Shown here: positions 1 through 6,627 of the stretch, piece by piece
Layout: the number at the start of each line of letters is the position of its first letter
Position numbering within the stretch: position 1 is the first letter of the stretch
Assembly: GCA_041890515.1 (NCBI GenBank)
Contig: JASDWX010000039.1
Span: 1-24,627 of the forward strand
Length of the DNA stretch: 24,627 bases
Source: Colwellia_A sp041890515
GTDB taxonomy: Bacteria > Pseudomonadota > Gammaproteobacteria > Enterobacterales > Alteromonadaceae
Direction: 5' to 3'
The notes under the pieces: generated by a model
What the model saw: the letters and a program-made list of their open reading frames with translations, nothing else
Databases searched by the model: none
Told to the model about the DNA's origin: nothing
Translations under genes and position numbers: made by a program

Positions 1-4
1 AAAA

Positions 5-47
5 CCGGTCAAGTTAATTGTCGCGAGCCGGCCAAGCTAATTGTCGC
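5..47. repeat. Two tandem direct repeats, possible mobile-element end
   Basis: A 20-bp unit at 5-24 is repeated at 28-47 with 18 of 20 positions identical (differences at 9/32 and 14/37), a period of 23 bp. Both copies end in TTAATTGTCGC and are more G+C-rich than their surroundings. Closely spaced, slightly diverged repeats of this kind are typical of the ends of elements whose transposase binds several sites (IS21, Mu- or Tn7-type). The element itself would lie left of the window, so the assignment is inference. Confidence 0.4.
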
Positions 48-473
48 CTAATAGTTTGACTCATTTGTTTAAAAAAGTAGGAAATGCGATCGCTAACAGA
101 TAAGAACAATAACAATGATTTATTTAGGAAGTTTTACCTTATAGCCTTCATGAAGTTTGATTTCTACAGGCTTAACTGCTGGGTTAAGCGCCTTATAATA
201 TACGTTTAATCCTGCATAATAACATCACGAGATGTTTAATTTAGTGTCCCTATGGCATTGATAACCCGATGCTTAGCAAAACTATTTCTCTCATCTAAGG
301 TTCCTTTCCCTTTTGGCGAGAGTGGTGTTCCCTCCACAGGTAAGCATTCTTGAAATTCTCTACCTCTTATTCCTCTAGACGATATAAATTATCAATATCA
401 TTAAAAAGTAGAGCAGGTCTTGGTTACTAAAGCTCATACAAATAAACAGCGCAGTAACGCTTATACTTATACG
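48..473. other. Non-coding stretch with a decayed reading frame
   Basis: No intact gene is seen. On the minus strand two short protein-like stretches lie close together in different frames. One, about 412-371, reads LLFNDIDNLYRLEE before a stop. The other, about 385-236, runs through REFQECLPVEGTPLSPKG to a stop at 238-236. Neither has a convincing start codon. They could be a frameshifted relic of one gene, perhaps left by the element at the left edge. I do not recognise the family. The rest of the stretch shows nothing I can support. Confidence 0.25.
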
Positions 474-1157
474 TTACTGTTCAAAAAACAGTGCTTTGAG
501 TGAGCTATATTGAACAATATCCACTCCTTTATAAACTCTTTGAATCCAACCTTTAACTTCCCACGATTTGAGAATTTTATGAGTACTTTGCCGTGATATT
601 CCTATTAAAGCACCTAATTCCTGTTGGTTGATCATTAACTTCGTGCTTTCAAGTATGTCGAGTTGAGTGATCACATGTTTAGCCAGTCGTTGTTCAGGGT
701 TAAATAATAGAAAGTCATCGACTGCAGCAAACGCCTGACGACAATGTTTACATAATAAGGAAACCAATGCCATGTAAGCCTCTGGGTGTTTCTTACAAAT
801 CTTAGTGATTGATTCTTTCGGAATGATAGCAATCTCAGATTGAAGCGTCGTGAACGCGTCATGTGTACGAACACCTTCATCTAATATTGCAATTTCGCCA
901 AACCATTTTCCAGCATTTATCCGAGTAAAAACAATTTCTTCACCAGAAGAGGTGGTTGCACTAATTCTTATTTCTCCACTTATTACTCCGTATAAGCCAA
1001 ACGCTAATTCTCCTTTACGATGAAGGCATTGATTAGCTTTGTAGCTTTTAAAACGTACTTCTTTTAATAGTTCACTCAGCGTTTCTGACGGTAGTCCTTT
1101 TATCCAAGTATTGTTACTTAGAGCTGCTAACTTGTTTTTAGTGATACCAACATTCAT
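474..1157 (-). CDS. Crp/Fnr-family transcriptional regulator
   Basis: Predicted cytoplasmic DNA-binding regulator of 227 aa, the usual length for the family. Residues about 20-115 form a cyclic-nucleotide-binding-type beta-barrel. Its signature segment, FGEIAILDEGVRTHDAF at 86-102, keeps the Gly-Glu and Arg-Thr found where CRP binds the phosphate of cAMP. A long dimerisation helix follows at about 118-150, then a winged helix-turn-helix at about 175-208 with ISRQSTHKI as the recognition helix. CRP has Arg-Glu at the position where this protein has Arg-Gln, so the target is probably not a classic CRP box. There is no N-terminal cysteine cluster, so an Fnr-like Fe-S sensor is unlikely. It is divergent from the class II aldolase gene 114 bp away and may control it; that is inference. 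The ribosome binding site is weak. Confidence 0.85.
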   Translation of the reverse strand: MNVGITKNKLAALSNNTWIKGLPSETLSELLKEVRFKSYKANQCLHRKGELAFGLYGVISGEIRISATTSSGEEIVFTRINAGKWFGEIAILDEGVRTHDAFTTLQSEIAIIPKESITKICKKHPEAYMALVSLLCKHCRQAFAAVDDFLLFNPEQRLAKHVITQLDILESTKLMINQQELGALIGISRQSTHKILKSWEVKGWIQRVYKGVDIVQYSSLKALFFEQ

Positions 1158-1271
1158 TGTCTAACCAGGTTTTATTATCAGTCGTTTTTTATATTAGCTA
1201 AATGTAAACAGGTTGACAATTATTCAGTCTTTAATTGCTTATAGTGGTTCATATAAACAAGGAGACCCTAA

Positions 1272-2063
1272 ATGATAAACAGTCAAATTATGCCAATAAA
1301 CAATGAGAGCGTTAAGCAACAGGTATCGGTAGATGAATGGGAAGTGAGAGTCAATTTGGCTGCAGCTTATCGTTTAGTCGCCTCTTATGGATGGGACGAC
1401 CTAATATTCACCCATATATCGGCACGCGTACCTGGAGCAGATGATGAGTTTCTCATTAATCCTTTTGGTTTACTGTTTGATGAAGTGACGGCGTCAAGCT
1501 TGATTAAAGTTAATGGAAAAGGGGAAAAGGTTTTACCAACGCTATTCCCAGTAAATCCAGCAGGTTTTACTATCCACTCCGCGGTGCATCAAGTAAGGCA
1601 CGATGTGGCCTGTGTTATTCATCTTCATACGATATCTGGCACAGCCGTTTCAACTGATCCAAGAGGGTTGCTTCCACTTAACCAAACCGCACTTTTGATA
1701 CGTGATGATATTGCTTACCATGATTTCGAAGGTGTTGCCGTTGATCTCGATGAACGATCTCGATTACAAAAGGATCTCGGTGATAAAAATATCATGTTAT
1801 TACGTAATCATGGCACGCTTGCTTTAGGTGCAACGGTTGCCGAGGCGTTTATGCGTATTTACTTTATTGAACGAGCTTGTGAAATGCAAGTAGCTACGCT
1901 CAGCTCAACAGGTGGTAATTTCTACCCAACGGATATAACCGTTCAAGATAAAGTAGCAGAACAGGGTCGGGATGAAGTCATGGCTAAACAAGCAGCTAAT
2001 CTGCTTGCATGGCCAGCACTTCTGCGTCGCCTTGATAGAATCGATAATGCTTATCAAAATTAA
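1272..2063 (+). CDS. Class II aldolase/adducin-family protein
   Basis: A 263-aa protein with the class II aldolase/adducin fold. Members such as L-fuculose-phosphate aldolase use a divalent metal held by three histidines. Here the expected ligands are in HLHT (His117, His119) and RNHG (His180), and the preceding HSAVHQVRHD segment at 102-111 is also typical. The N-terminal part (about 25-60) has the LAAAYRLVASYGWDDLIFTHIS signature. These single-domain proteins are often annotated only as class II aldolase, and the substrate cannot be deduced from sequence. The start is supported by AAGGAGA just upstream (1259-1265). A transporter remnant and a hydrolase follow on the same strand, and a Crp/Fnr regulator is divergent upstream. 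A carbohydrate or small-carbonyl substrate is plausible but unproven. Confidence 0.85.
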   Translation: MINSQIMPINNESVKQQVSVDEWEVRVNLAAAYRLVASYGWDDLIFTHISARVPGADDEFLINPFGLLFDEVTASSLIKVNGKGEKVLPTLFPVNPAGFTIHSAVHQVRHDVACVIHLHTISGTAVSTDPRGLLPLNQTALLIRDDIAYHDFEGVAVDLDERSRLQKDLGDKNIMLLRNHGTLALGATVAEAFMRIYFIERACEMQVATLSSTGGNFYPTDITVQDKVAEQGRDEVMAKQAANLLAWPALLRRLDRIDNAYQN

Positions 2064-2091
2064 CAAGCATAGATTAAGCAAGGATAAAATA

Positions 2092-2529
2092 ATGAGCCAA
2101 CATCAACCTATAAAGATAAGAGAATACAATAGTTTCAGTAAATTCTATCCCTTTATAGTTTTGCTGTTGATTTTTTTGGGAGATATTAACAGGAACAACA
2201 TCTTTAAAAGACTCAATGTTGTTCTGACAATATTAAGGCAAAGACATTCCTATTGTATGATTTTTTTGTCTTTTATTAGCATTGGTTGAAAATATAATAC
2301 CTCGCGTTATGGGATTAAACGCGGAGACAGAACGGGTATTGAGATGGAAGTTGTTGTGCGTAATATTAATGTAGGCCGGCTGCTAAACGTATCACTTTTT
2401 CCAGCATCCAATGAATCACTGGCACCCATGGGTAATATACTACTTTTCTGTCTATTATTATTTGGATCATTGCAAATGCTGTTAGGGGCCATTGTAGTAG
2501 GACAAGGTCGTCGAGGTACTATGTTTTAG
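2092..2529 (+). pseudogene. Remnants of a membrane protein, probably a bile acid:Na+ symporter-type transporter
   Basis: Two protein-like pieces lie in different frames. The first (2092-2289) starts MSQHQPIKIREYNSFSKFYP, continues into a hydrophobic helix (FIVLLLIFLG) and then degenerates to a stop. The second, open from 2290 to the stop at 2527-2529, contains RTGIEMEVVVRNINVG followed by NVSLFP and a hydrophobic helix around ILLFCLLLFGSLQMLLGAIV. Ending in a basic GQGRR, this layout resembles the C-terminal helices of bile acid:sodium symporter (BASS) family proteins, where an EVGxRNxxLA segment precedes the last helices. The middle of such a protein (about 200 residues) is absent, so I read this as a gene that lost its core by deletion plus frameshift. 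The first piece alternatively recalls DUF962/Mpo1-type N-termini. Family assignment is tentative. Confidence 0.4.
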
Positions 2530-2634
2530 AAAGATGTGACTTTAATAGTCCCTCGTAAATAAGTATTTAACAGCATTATACTGAACGTCACTCGTCTGAT
2601 CTCGATATACTAAATAAGTCAATAAAGTGGATAT

Positions 2635-3504
2635 ATGAAAATGAACTTTCAATCTTGGAAAGAAACTGGCAAGTATTTTTATTATCGAAATCACGCAATA
2701 TTTTATCAGGATTCTGGAGTAGGGGGACAGGTTTTATTATGTATCCATGGTTTCCCAACGGCCTCTTGGGACTGGCACAATCTGTGGCCCCAGCTTACAA
2801 GGTGTTTTCGTGTTATTACACTCGATATGATTGGCTTTGGATTTTCAGCTAAACCTAGAAACTATGACTATTCTATTTTTGATCAGGCTAATCTTCATGA
2901 GTCATTTTTAAAACATCTAAATATTAATTCATTCCATATTTTAGCTCATGACTATGGAGATACCGTTGCTCAAGAACTTTTAGCACGCCATGAAGAAAGC
3001 CCGCCGAATAAGAAAAATCTATTATCAATATGTCTGTTAAATGGTGGGCTATTTCCTGAAGTGCATAGCGCAAGACTGATACAGAAATTACTCAACAGTC
3101 CGGTTGGGTCGATATTAAGTCGTTTACTTAATGCGTCTACATTTAATAAAAGCTTTGCGTCTGTTTTTGGAGAAAACACTAAACCAAGCTCAGAAGAACT
3201 TAGCGAGTTTTGGCAACTTATTGATCATGATAAAGGGCAGTATATTTCTCATAAAATTATACGATATATCAGTGAGCGTAAAAAATACCGTGATCGTTGG
3301 GTGACTCCATTGCAACGAACATCATTACCCTTACTCTTCATTAATGGGGTTGACGATCCTATTTCAGGCATGCATATGGTTGATAGATATCGGGAACTTA
3401 TTCCAAATCCTGGTATTGTACTATTAGATGACATTGCACATTACCCTCAAATAGAAGCAACTGACAAAGTACTTGCCGCATTTATGGCGTTTCATCATGT
3501 CTAA
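2635..3504 (+). CDS. Alpha/beta hydrolase, MEST/PEG1-like (Asp nucleophile)
   Basis: A 289-aa alpha/beta hydrolase. The oxyanion-hole HGFP lies at 38-41. The nucleophile elbow is HDYGDTVAQE (105-114), with Asp106 where lipases and esterases have Ser. The acid is probably Asp240 or Asp241 in NGVDDP, and the catalytic His is His269 in IAHYPQ. Haloalkane dehalogenases and epoxide hydrolases also use an Asp nucleophile. The HDYGDxVAQELL elbow, the LLNGGLFPE segment (134-141), ISERKKYRDRWV (212-223) and AHYPQIE (268-274) resemble animal MEST (mesoderm-specific transcript) much more closely than classical dehalogenases. The substrate of MEST-type proteins is not settled. No signal peptide is seen, so it is probably cytoplasmic. 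A second ATG at 2641 is an equally possible start, since neither has a strong ribosome binding site. Confidence 0.85.
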   Translation: MKMNFQSWKETGKYFYYRNHAIFYQDSGVGGQVLLCIHGFPTASWDWHNLWPQLTRCFRVITLDMIGFGFSAKPRNYDYSIFDQANLHESFLKHLNINSFHILAHDYGDTVAQELLARHEESPPNKKNLLSICLLNGGLFPEVHSARLIQKLLNSPVGSILSRLLNASTFNKSFASVFGENTKPSSEELSEFWQLIDHDKGQYISHKIIRYISERKKYRDRWVTPLQRTSLPLLFINGVDDPISGMHMVDRYRELIPNPGIVLLDDIAHYPQIEATDKVLAAFMAFHHV

Positions 3505-3557
3505 AAATAGATTGAATTCATTGGGACATCAGGAAATATCATCGTCTTAATGATGTT

Positions 3558-5762
3558 TCACTTTTCGTCGTTTAAGCTTTGTTTTGGTCTTGCCTTATTC
3601 ACTGCTTGGGTTATTTTTATCACCGAATTTATTTCGCTAAAATCTTCTAATAAAATAGGGAGCTTTTGTAACCAATTTGGATGTTGATCGATAGTACCGG
3701 GTATATTGACTTGTTCAGCTATTTCAAGAACATCTTCCATAGGAATAAGTTGGATATGGCTGGGTGAGGTGGCTAAATATTTTTGTACCGCAATACTCAG
3801 TTCGTTGTTCATTTTTGCGGGCTCCGTCTCAGGAATGTTACTCATATCTATTACTTGTAAATCGTTTAGCGCAGCAATAAGATTTTGGCGTTCATTTGCT
3901 CGTGAGTTTCTGTCAGCATGTCCAGCTTCCTCGTTTGGGTAAAGATTTAGTTGTTCACGCCACTCCAAATCTCGACCTTGCCACCAACCTGATAATGTTG
4001 CGGTATCATGGGTGGCTATTGTCACAATAGATTGTATAGGAAATGTTTCAGGTCGTTTAAATAACCCTGACTCCCATCGTTCAAAAAATAAGACTTTAAA
4101 GGATAAAAGACCTGCATTTTGAATAGTTTCACTAAAACCTTCAGGCACATTACCTAAGTCTTCACCGATAACCACACACTCGTTTCGACGTGACTCTAAT
4201 GCAATAATGCGTAATATATCTTCCCAAGGAAAACGAATATAAACCCCTTCATTAGCTTCCATGCCAGGTGCTACCCAATATTGACGCATTAAACCTAAGA
4301 TATGGTCAATACGTAATGCACCCGCATATTGCATATTGCTACGAAGTGCTTTCACTAAAGGTTGGAAACCTTGCTTTTGCAGTAATACAGGGTTGATTGG
4401 CGTTAACCCCCAATTTTGTCCTAGTGCATTCATATCATCGGGTGGTGCTCCAATAGATGCACCGGCAACATAAACTTCTTTATCCGACCAAACATCAAAA
4501 CCTGAACCATCACACCCAACAGCTAAATCAAGATATAAACCAATGTCCATCTCTTTTTCTTCGGTGAATTGGGCAACACTGCTTAATTGCTTATGTGAAA
4601 TCCATTGGATAAAACAAAAATATTCAATGCGTTTTGCATGATTTCGTTGAAACTCATGCACTGCTTCACTGCTTGGATTTTGAAAATTTATTGGCCAATC
4701 TGTCCACCCATAAGAATATTTATCTGCTAAATTGAAATGTTCATATAATGCTTCAAATGTTGCAAACTGATGTAAGTCATTATTTTTTTCTTTGAAATAT
4801 TCGAATTCTTCTGACATTCCATTATAAGTATCATGCTGAGAATTATTAGTTATACGTAGAGTGAAATCTTCAAATAATAATTCAGTTATTTCATATTTCA
4901 GTTTTGCTACGCCAGGGTAATCAACTAACTTACTCGCATTGACATGAGCTATTTTTTGTTGAAATGCTTTTTCCTTCACTTTTGCTTGTGCCAATTCACA
5001 AGTCTCAAAGTTTGGTATTTGAGTTACATCGATATAAAGAGAATTCAAATAACAACGACTGGATGGTGAATAAGGGCTTCTATGTGCAGGATTTTGATAA
5101 TAAAGTGGGTGAAGGGGGTTCAATCCAATAGTCGATGCTTGTTGCTCTGCTGACTTTTCTACCAGTGTCATTAAATCAGTAAAATCGCCTATTCCCCAGT
5201 TAATTTTACTGCGAAGAGAATATAATTGCGCTGTATAGCCCCATACTTTACTGTGTGACGCTTCTTGAGGAGGGTAGCAGGTTTTAGGCGCATATATCAG
5301 CGGGCAATTCGCTTGATAATCACCATAGCTGATATTAAGTTGATGATAACCTTGCTGTAATTTTGGTAAAATTAAGTCATATTGGCAATAATGTGTATTA
5401 TTTAATGTTGTCTCAGCAATGAGTTGCATGTCATTAATGTTAACAGAGCCCGCTATTTGACTTTCTATTTCAAGCACTACATTCCAATGGAGTAATTCAA
5501 CTTCAGACTTAGGCAAACTTATTTTAATGGTATGTTGTTGCTCTTCAAGTTTTGCAATATGCACCACCGGCAATATATCAACCCATTGACTGTTTTTTAA
5601 CCGTTCAATTGATTGGGTTAATAATTCGTCATCAAGTTCGTAGCCCATTGCCCTTATCAATGCTCGTTTAGCTCGGTCTTTTGCGAAAACTTTATCGCCA
5701 AACGCTCCCGTATAACTTGAATGAAACCCCAATGCTTCGGCTAGCTGGTCGATGAGATTCAT
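3558..5762 (-). CDS. malQ: 4-alpha-glucanotransferase (amylomaltase), GH77
   Basis: Transfers alpha-1,4-glucan segments between maltodextrins, releasing glucose and making longer chains that glycogen phosphorylase can use. It is a cytoplasmic enzyme of maltodextrin and glycogen metabolism. The protein is 734 aa from the start chosen here, slightly longer than E. coli MalQ, and has the extra N-terminal domain of the E. coli type (about 1-165). GH77 catalytic residues are visible: nucleophile Asp486 in LRIDHILGLMRQYW, acid/base Glu534 in VIGEDLGNVPEGF, and Asp586 in THDTATLSGWW. An upstream in-frame ATG at 5816 would add 18 residues. The start at 5762 is preferred because it has AAGGAC about 6-8 nt upstream and gives the family-like MNLIDQLAEALGF. 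It is divergent from the plus-strand glycogen genes. Confidence 0.95.
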   Translation of the reverse strand: MNLIDQLAEALGFHSSYTGAFGDKVFAKDRAKRALIRAMGYELDDELLTQSIERLKNSQWVDILPVVHIAKLEEQQHTIKISLPKSEVELLHWNVVLEIESQIAGSVNINDMQLIAETTLNNTHYCQYDLILPKLQQGYHQLNISYGDYQANCPLIYAPKTCYPPQEASHSKVWGYTAQLYSLRSKINWGIGDFTDLMTLVEKSAEQQASTIGLNPLHPLYYQNPAHRSPYSPSSRCYLNSLYIDVTQIPNFETCELAQAKVKEKAFQQKIAHVNASKLVDYPGVAKLKYEITELLFEDFTLRITNNSQHDTYNGMSEEFEYFKEKNNDLHQFATFEALYEHFNLADKYSYGWTDWPINFQNPSSEAVHEFQRNHAKRIEYFCFIQWISHKQLSSVAQFTEEKEMDIGLYLDLAVGCDGSGFDVWSDKEVYVAGASIGAPPDDMNALGQNWGLTPINPVLLQKQGFQPLVKALRSNMQYAGALRIDHILGLMRQYWVAPGMEANEGVYIRFPWEDILRIIALESRRNECVVIGEDLGNVPEGFSETIQNAGLLSFKVLFFERWESGLFKRPETFPIQSIVTIATHDTATLSGWWQGRDLEWREQLNLYPNEEAGHADRNSRANERQNLIAALNDLQVIDMSNIPETEPAKMNNELSIAVQKYLATSPSHIQLIPMEDVLEIAEQVNIPGTIDQHPNWLQKLPILLEDFSEINSVIKITQAVNKARPKQSLNDEK

Positions 5763-6137
5763 TGAAACGTCCTTATTCTTATGAAATAAAATTACATGTC
5801 GGTGTAATTTTAACAAACTATAGGTTAGTATTACAGCAAATAAAGTACTAAATGTTTCTTTTGACCACTTTTTATTATTTTATGTTGTTTGCTTACGACA
5901 TTGGTAGGGTTGCATTACACTAAAAAATTAACACTACTTTAATGATCTTTTAACGAAAAAAATTTAGTTTTTAAATTCGGCTCGATTTATGCTATTTCAT
6001 CATGCTGACATGTGAAACGGCTATTTTAAATTGAAAACGCGCATTATTAGGGCTTATTTGTAATATTTCGCACTGAAATAAAGCAGAATAAGTAATGCAA
6101 AGTTGATGAGTAAATGATTAATTAATGGAGAATAACA
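5763..6137. promoter_or_regulatory. Divergent malQ / CBM48-gene intergenic region
   Basis: 375 bp, very AT-rich, separating malQ (minus) from the glycogen genes (plus). It must hold the promoters for both directions, but I could not pick out hexamer pairs with acceptable spacing with confidence, and no strong palindromic operator stands out. The AATGGAG just before 6138 is the ribosome binding site of the plus-strand gene. No coding sequence is seen. Confidence 0.45.
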
Positions 6138-6434
6138 ATGCTAACAAAGAAGTTTTTTAAAACCAAAGATGAGATTGAAGTAACCTTTGAATTCAATCGA
6201 AGCGATGTAACATCTGCTGAATTGGTTGCTGATTTTAATGACTGGCAAGCCATTGAAATGAAGTTTAATAAAAAAACGCAGAGTTTTAAAACGAAGGTAA
6301 GGCTACCGAAAGATGGTACTTTTCATTTCCGTTATTTTTTGAATAAAACTGAATGGGAAAATGATTATAAAGCTGATCAATATTTACCTAATGAATTTGG
6401 TAGTGAGAATAGTGTGATAAGCACCAGCCCTTAA
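6138..6434 (+). CDS. Small stand-alone CBM48/isoamylase early-set domain protein
   Basis: A 98-aa protein that is essentially one early-set (CBM48/AMPK glycogen-binding-like) domain. It shows the strand pattern VTFEF...SAELVADFNDWQ (about 15-35), FHFRYFLN (about 61-68) and the family-typical end W-x-NDYKADQYLPNEFGSEN (72-90). No catalytic domain, signal peptide or membrane helix is present. Such domains usually sit at the N-terminus of GlgX, GlgB or pullulanases, or in AMPK beta subunits, where they bind branched alpha-glucan. A role as a small glycogen-binding or targeting protein is inference from the domain and from its place just upstream of glgX. The start is supported by GGAG about 8 nt upstream. 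A strong terminator follows, so it may be expressed separately from glgX. Confidence 0.85.
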   Translation: MLTKKFFKTKDEIEVTFEFNRSDVTSAELVADFNDWQAIEMKFNKKTQSFKTKVRLPKDGTFHFRYFLNKTEWENDYKADQYLPNEFGSENSVISTSP

Positions 6435-6464
6435 AGCGTATTTGAAGCAATATTGAGAATGTTT

Positions 6465-6490
6465 AAAGCCTTAAATTAAGGCTTTTATTT
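6465..6490 (+). terminator. Rho-independent terminator after the CBM48 gene
   Basis: Perfect 10-bp inverted repeat: AAAGCCTTAA (6465-6474), one base, then TTAAGGCTTT (6476-6485), continuing TTATTT. It lies about 30 bp after the stop at 6434. It should end or attenuate transcription of the small gene and make glgX depend on its own promoter, or on read-through. Confidence 0.75.
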
Positions 6491-6495
6491 ACTTA

Positions 6496-6514
6496 ATAAA
6501 CGTTTAACGTTTAT
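6496..6514. promoter_or_regulatory. Perfect inverted repeat upstream of glgX
   Basis: ATAAACGT (6496-6503), 3 bp, ACGTTTAT (6507-6514): a perfect 8-bp inverted repeat just past the terminator and about 110 bp before glgX. It has no T-tract of its own. The size and symmetry fit a binding site for a dimeric regulator; which regulator is unknown. Confidence 0.4.
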
Positions 6515-6527
6515 GTTTCCTTAAGTC

Positions 6528-6541
6528 TGTAAGCGCTTTGA
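6528..6541. promoter_or_regulatory. LacI-family-type operator upstream of glgX
   Basis: TGTAAGCGCTTTGA has the central CG and AAGCGCTT core typical of LacI/GalR-family operators (consensus forms such as TGTAAGCGCTTACA); the outer positions are imperfect. It lies about 87 bp before the glgX start. No LacI-type regulator is encoded in this window. In related bacteria maltodextrin genes are often under LacI-family control, so it may bind such a regulator encoded elsewhere; that is inference. Confidence 0.45.
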
Positions 6542-6571
6542 ATTTGTGCATACGTATAAGGGATCAGTAAT

Positions 6572-6601
6572 GTGACATTCTACTGTAATTTAACTAATAA
6601 T
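6572..6601 (+). promoter_or_regulatory. Candidate sigma-70 promoter of glgX
   Basis: GTGACA (6572-6577) and AATAAT (6596-6601) each match five of six bases of the -35 and -10 consensus, with an 18-bp spacer. The pair lies downstream of the terminator at 6465 and just before the glgX ribosome binding site (GGAGAAGC ATG). The LacI-type site would be centred roughly 70 bp upstream of transcription start. Confidence 0.35.
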
Positions 6602-6627
6602 GATTAAATGTTAGTTAATGGAGAAGC

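Noticed and set aside
1213..1245. TTGACA and TATAGT upstream of the class II aldolase as a promoter
   Set aside because: The spacing is 21 bp, too long for a normal sigma-70 promoter, and no better -10 hexamer lies at 16-18 bp.
2307..2492. 61-codon minus-strand frame in the transporter remnant
   Set aside because: The opposite strand has the membrane-helix pattern; this translation is a Ser/Thr/Pro-rich shadow.
3505..3557. Possible bidirectional terminator between the hydrolase and malQ
   Set aside because: Only a 4-bp stem (CATC/GATG) with no clean T-run could be found.
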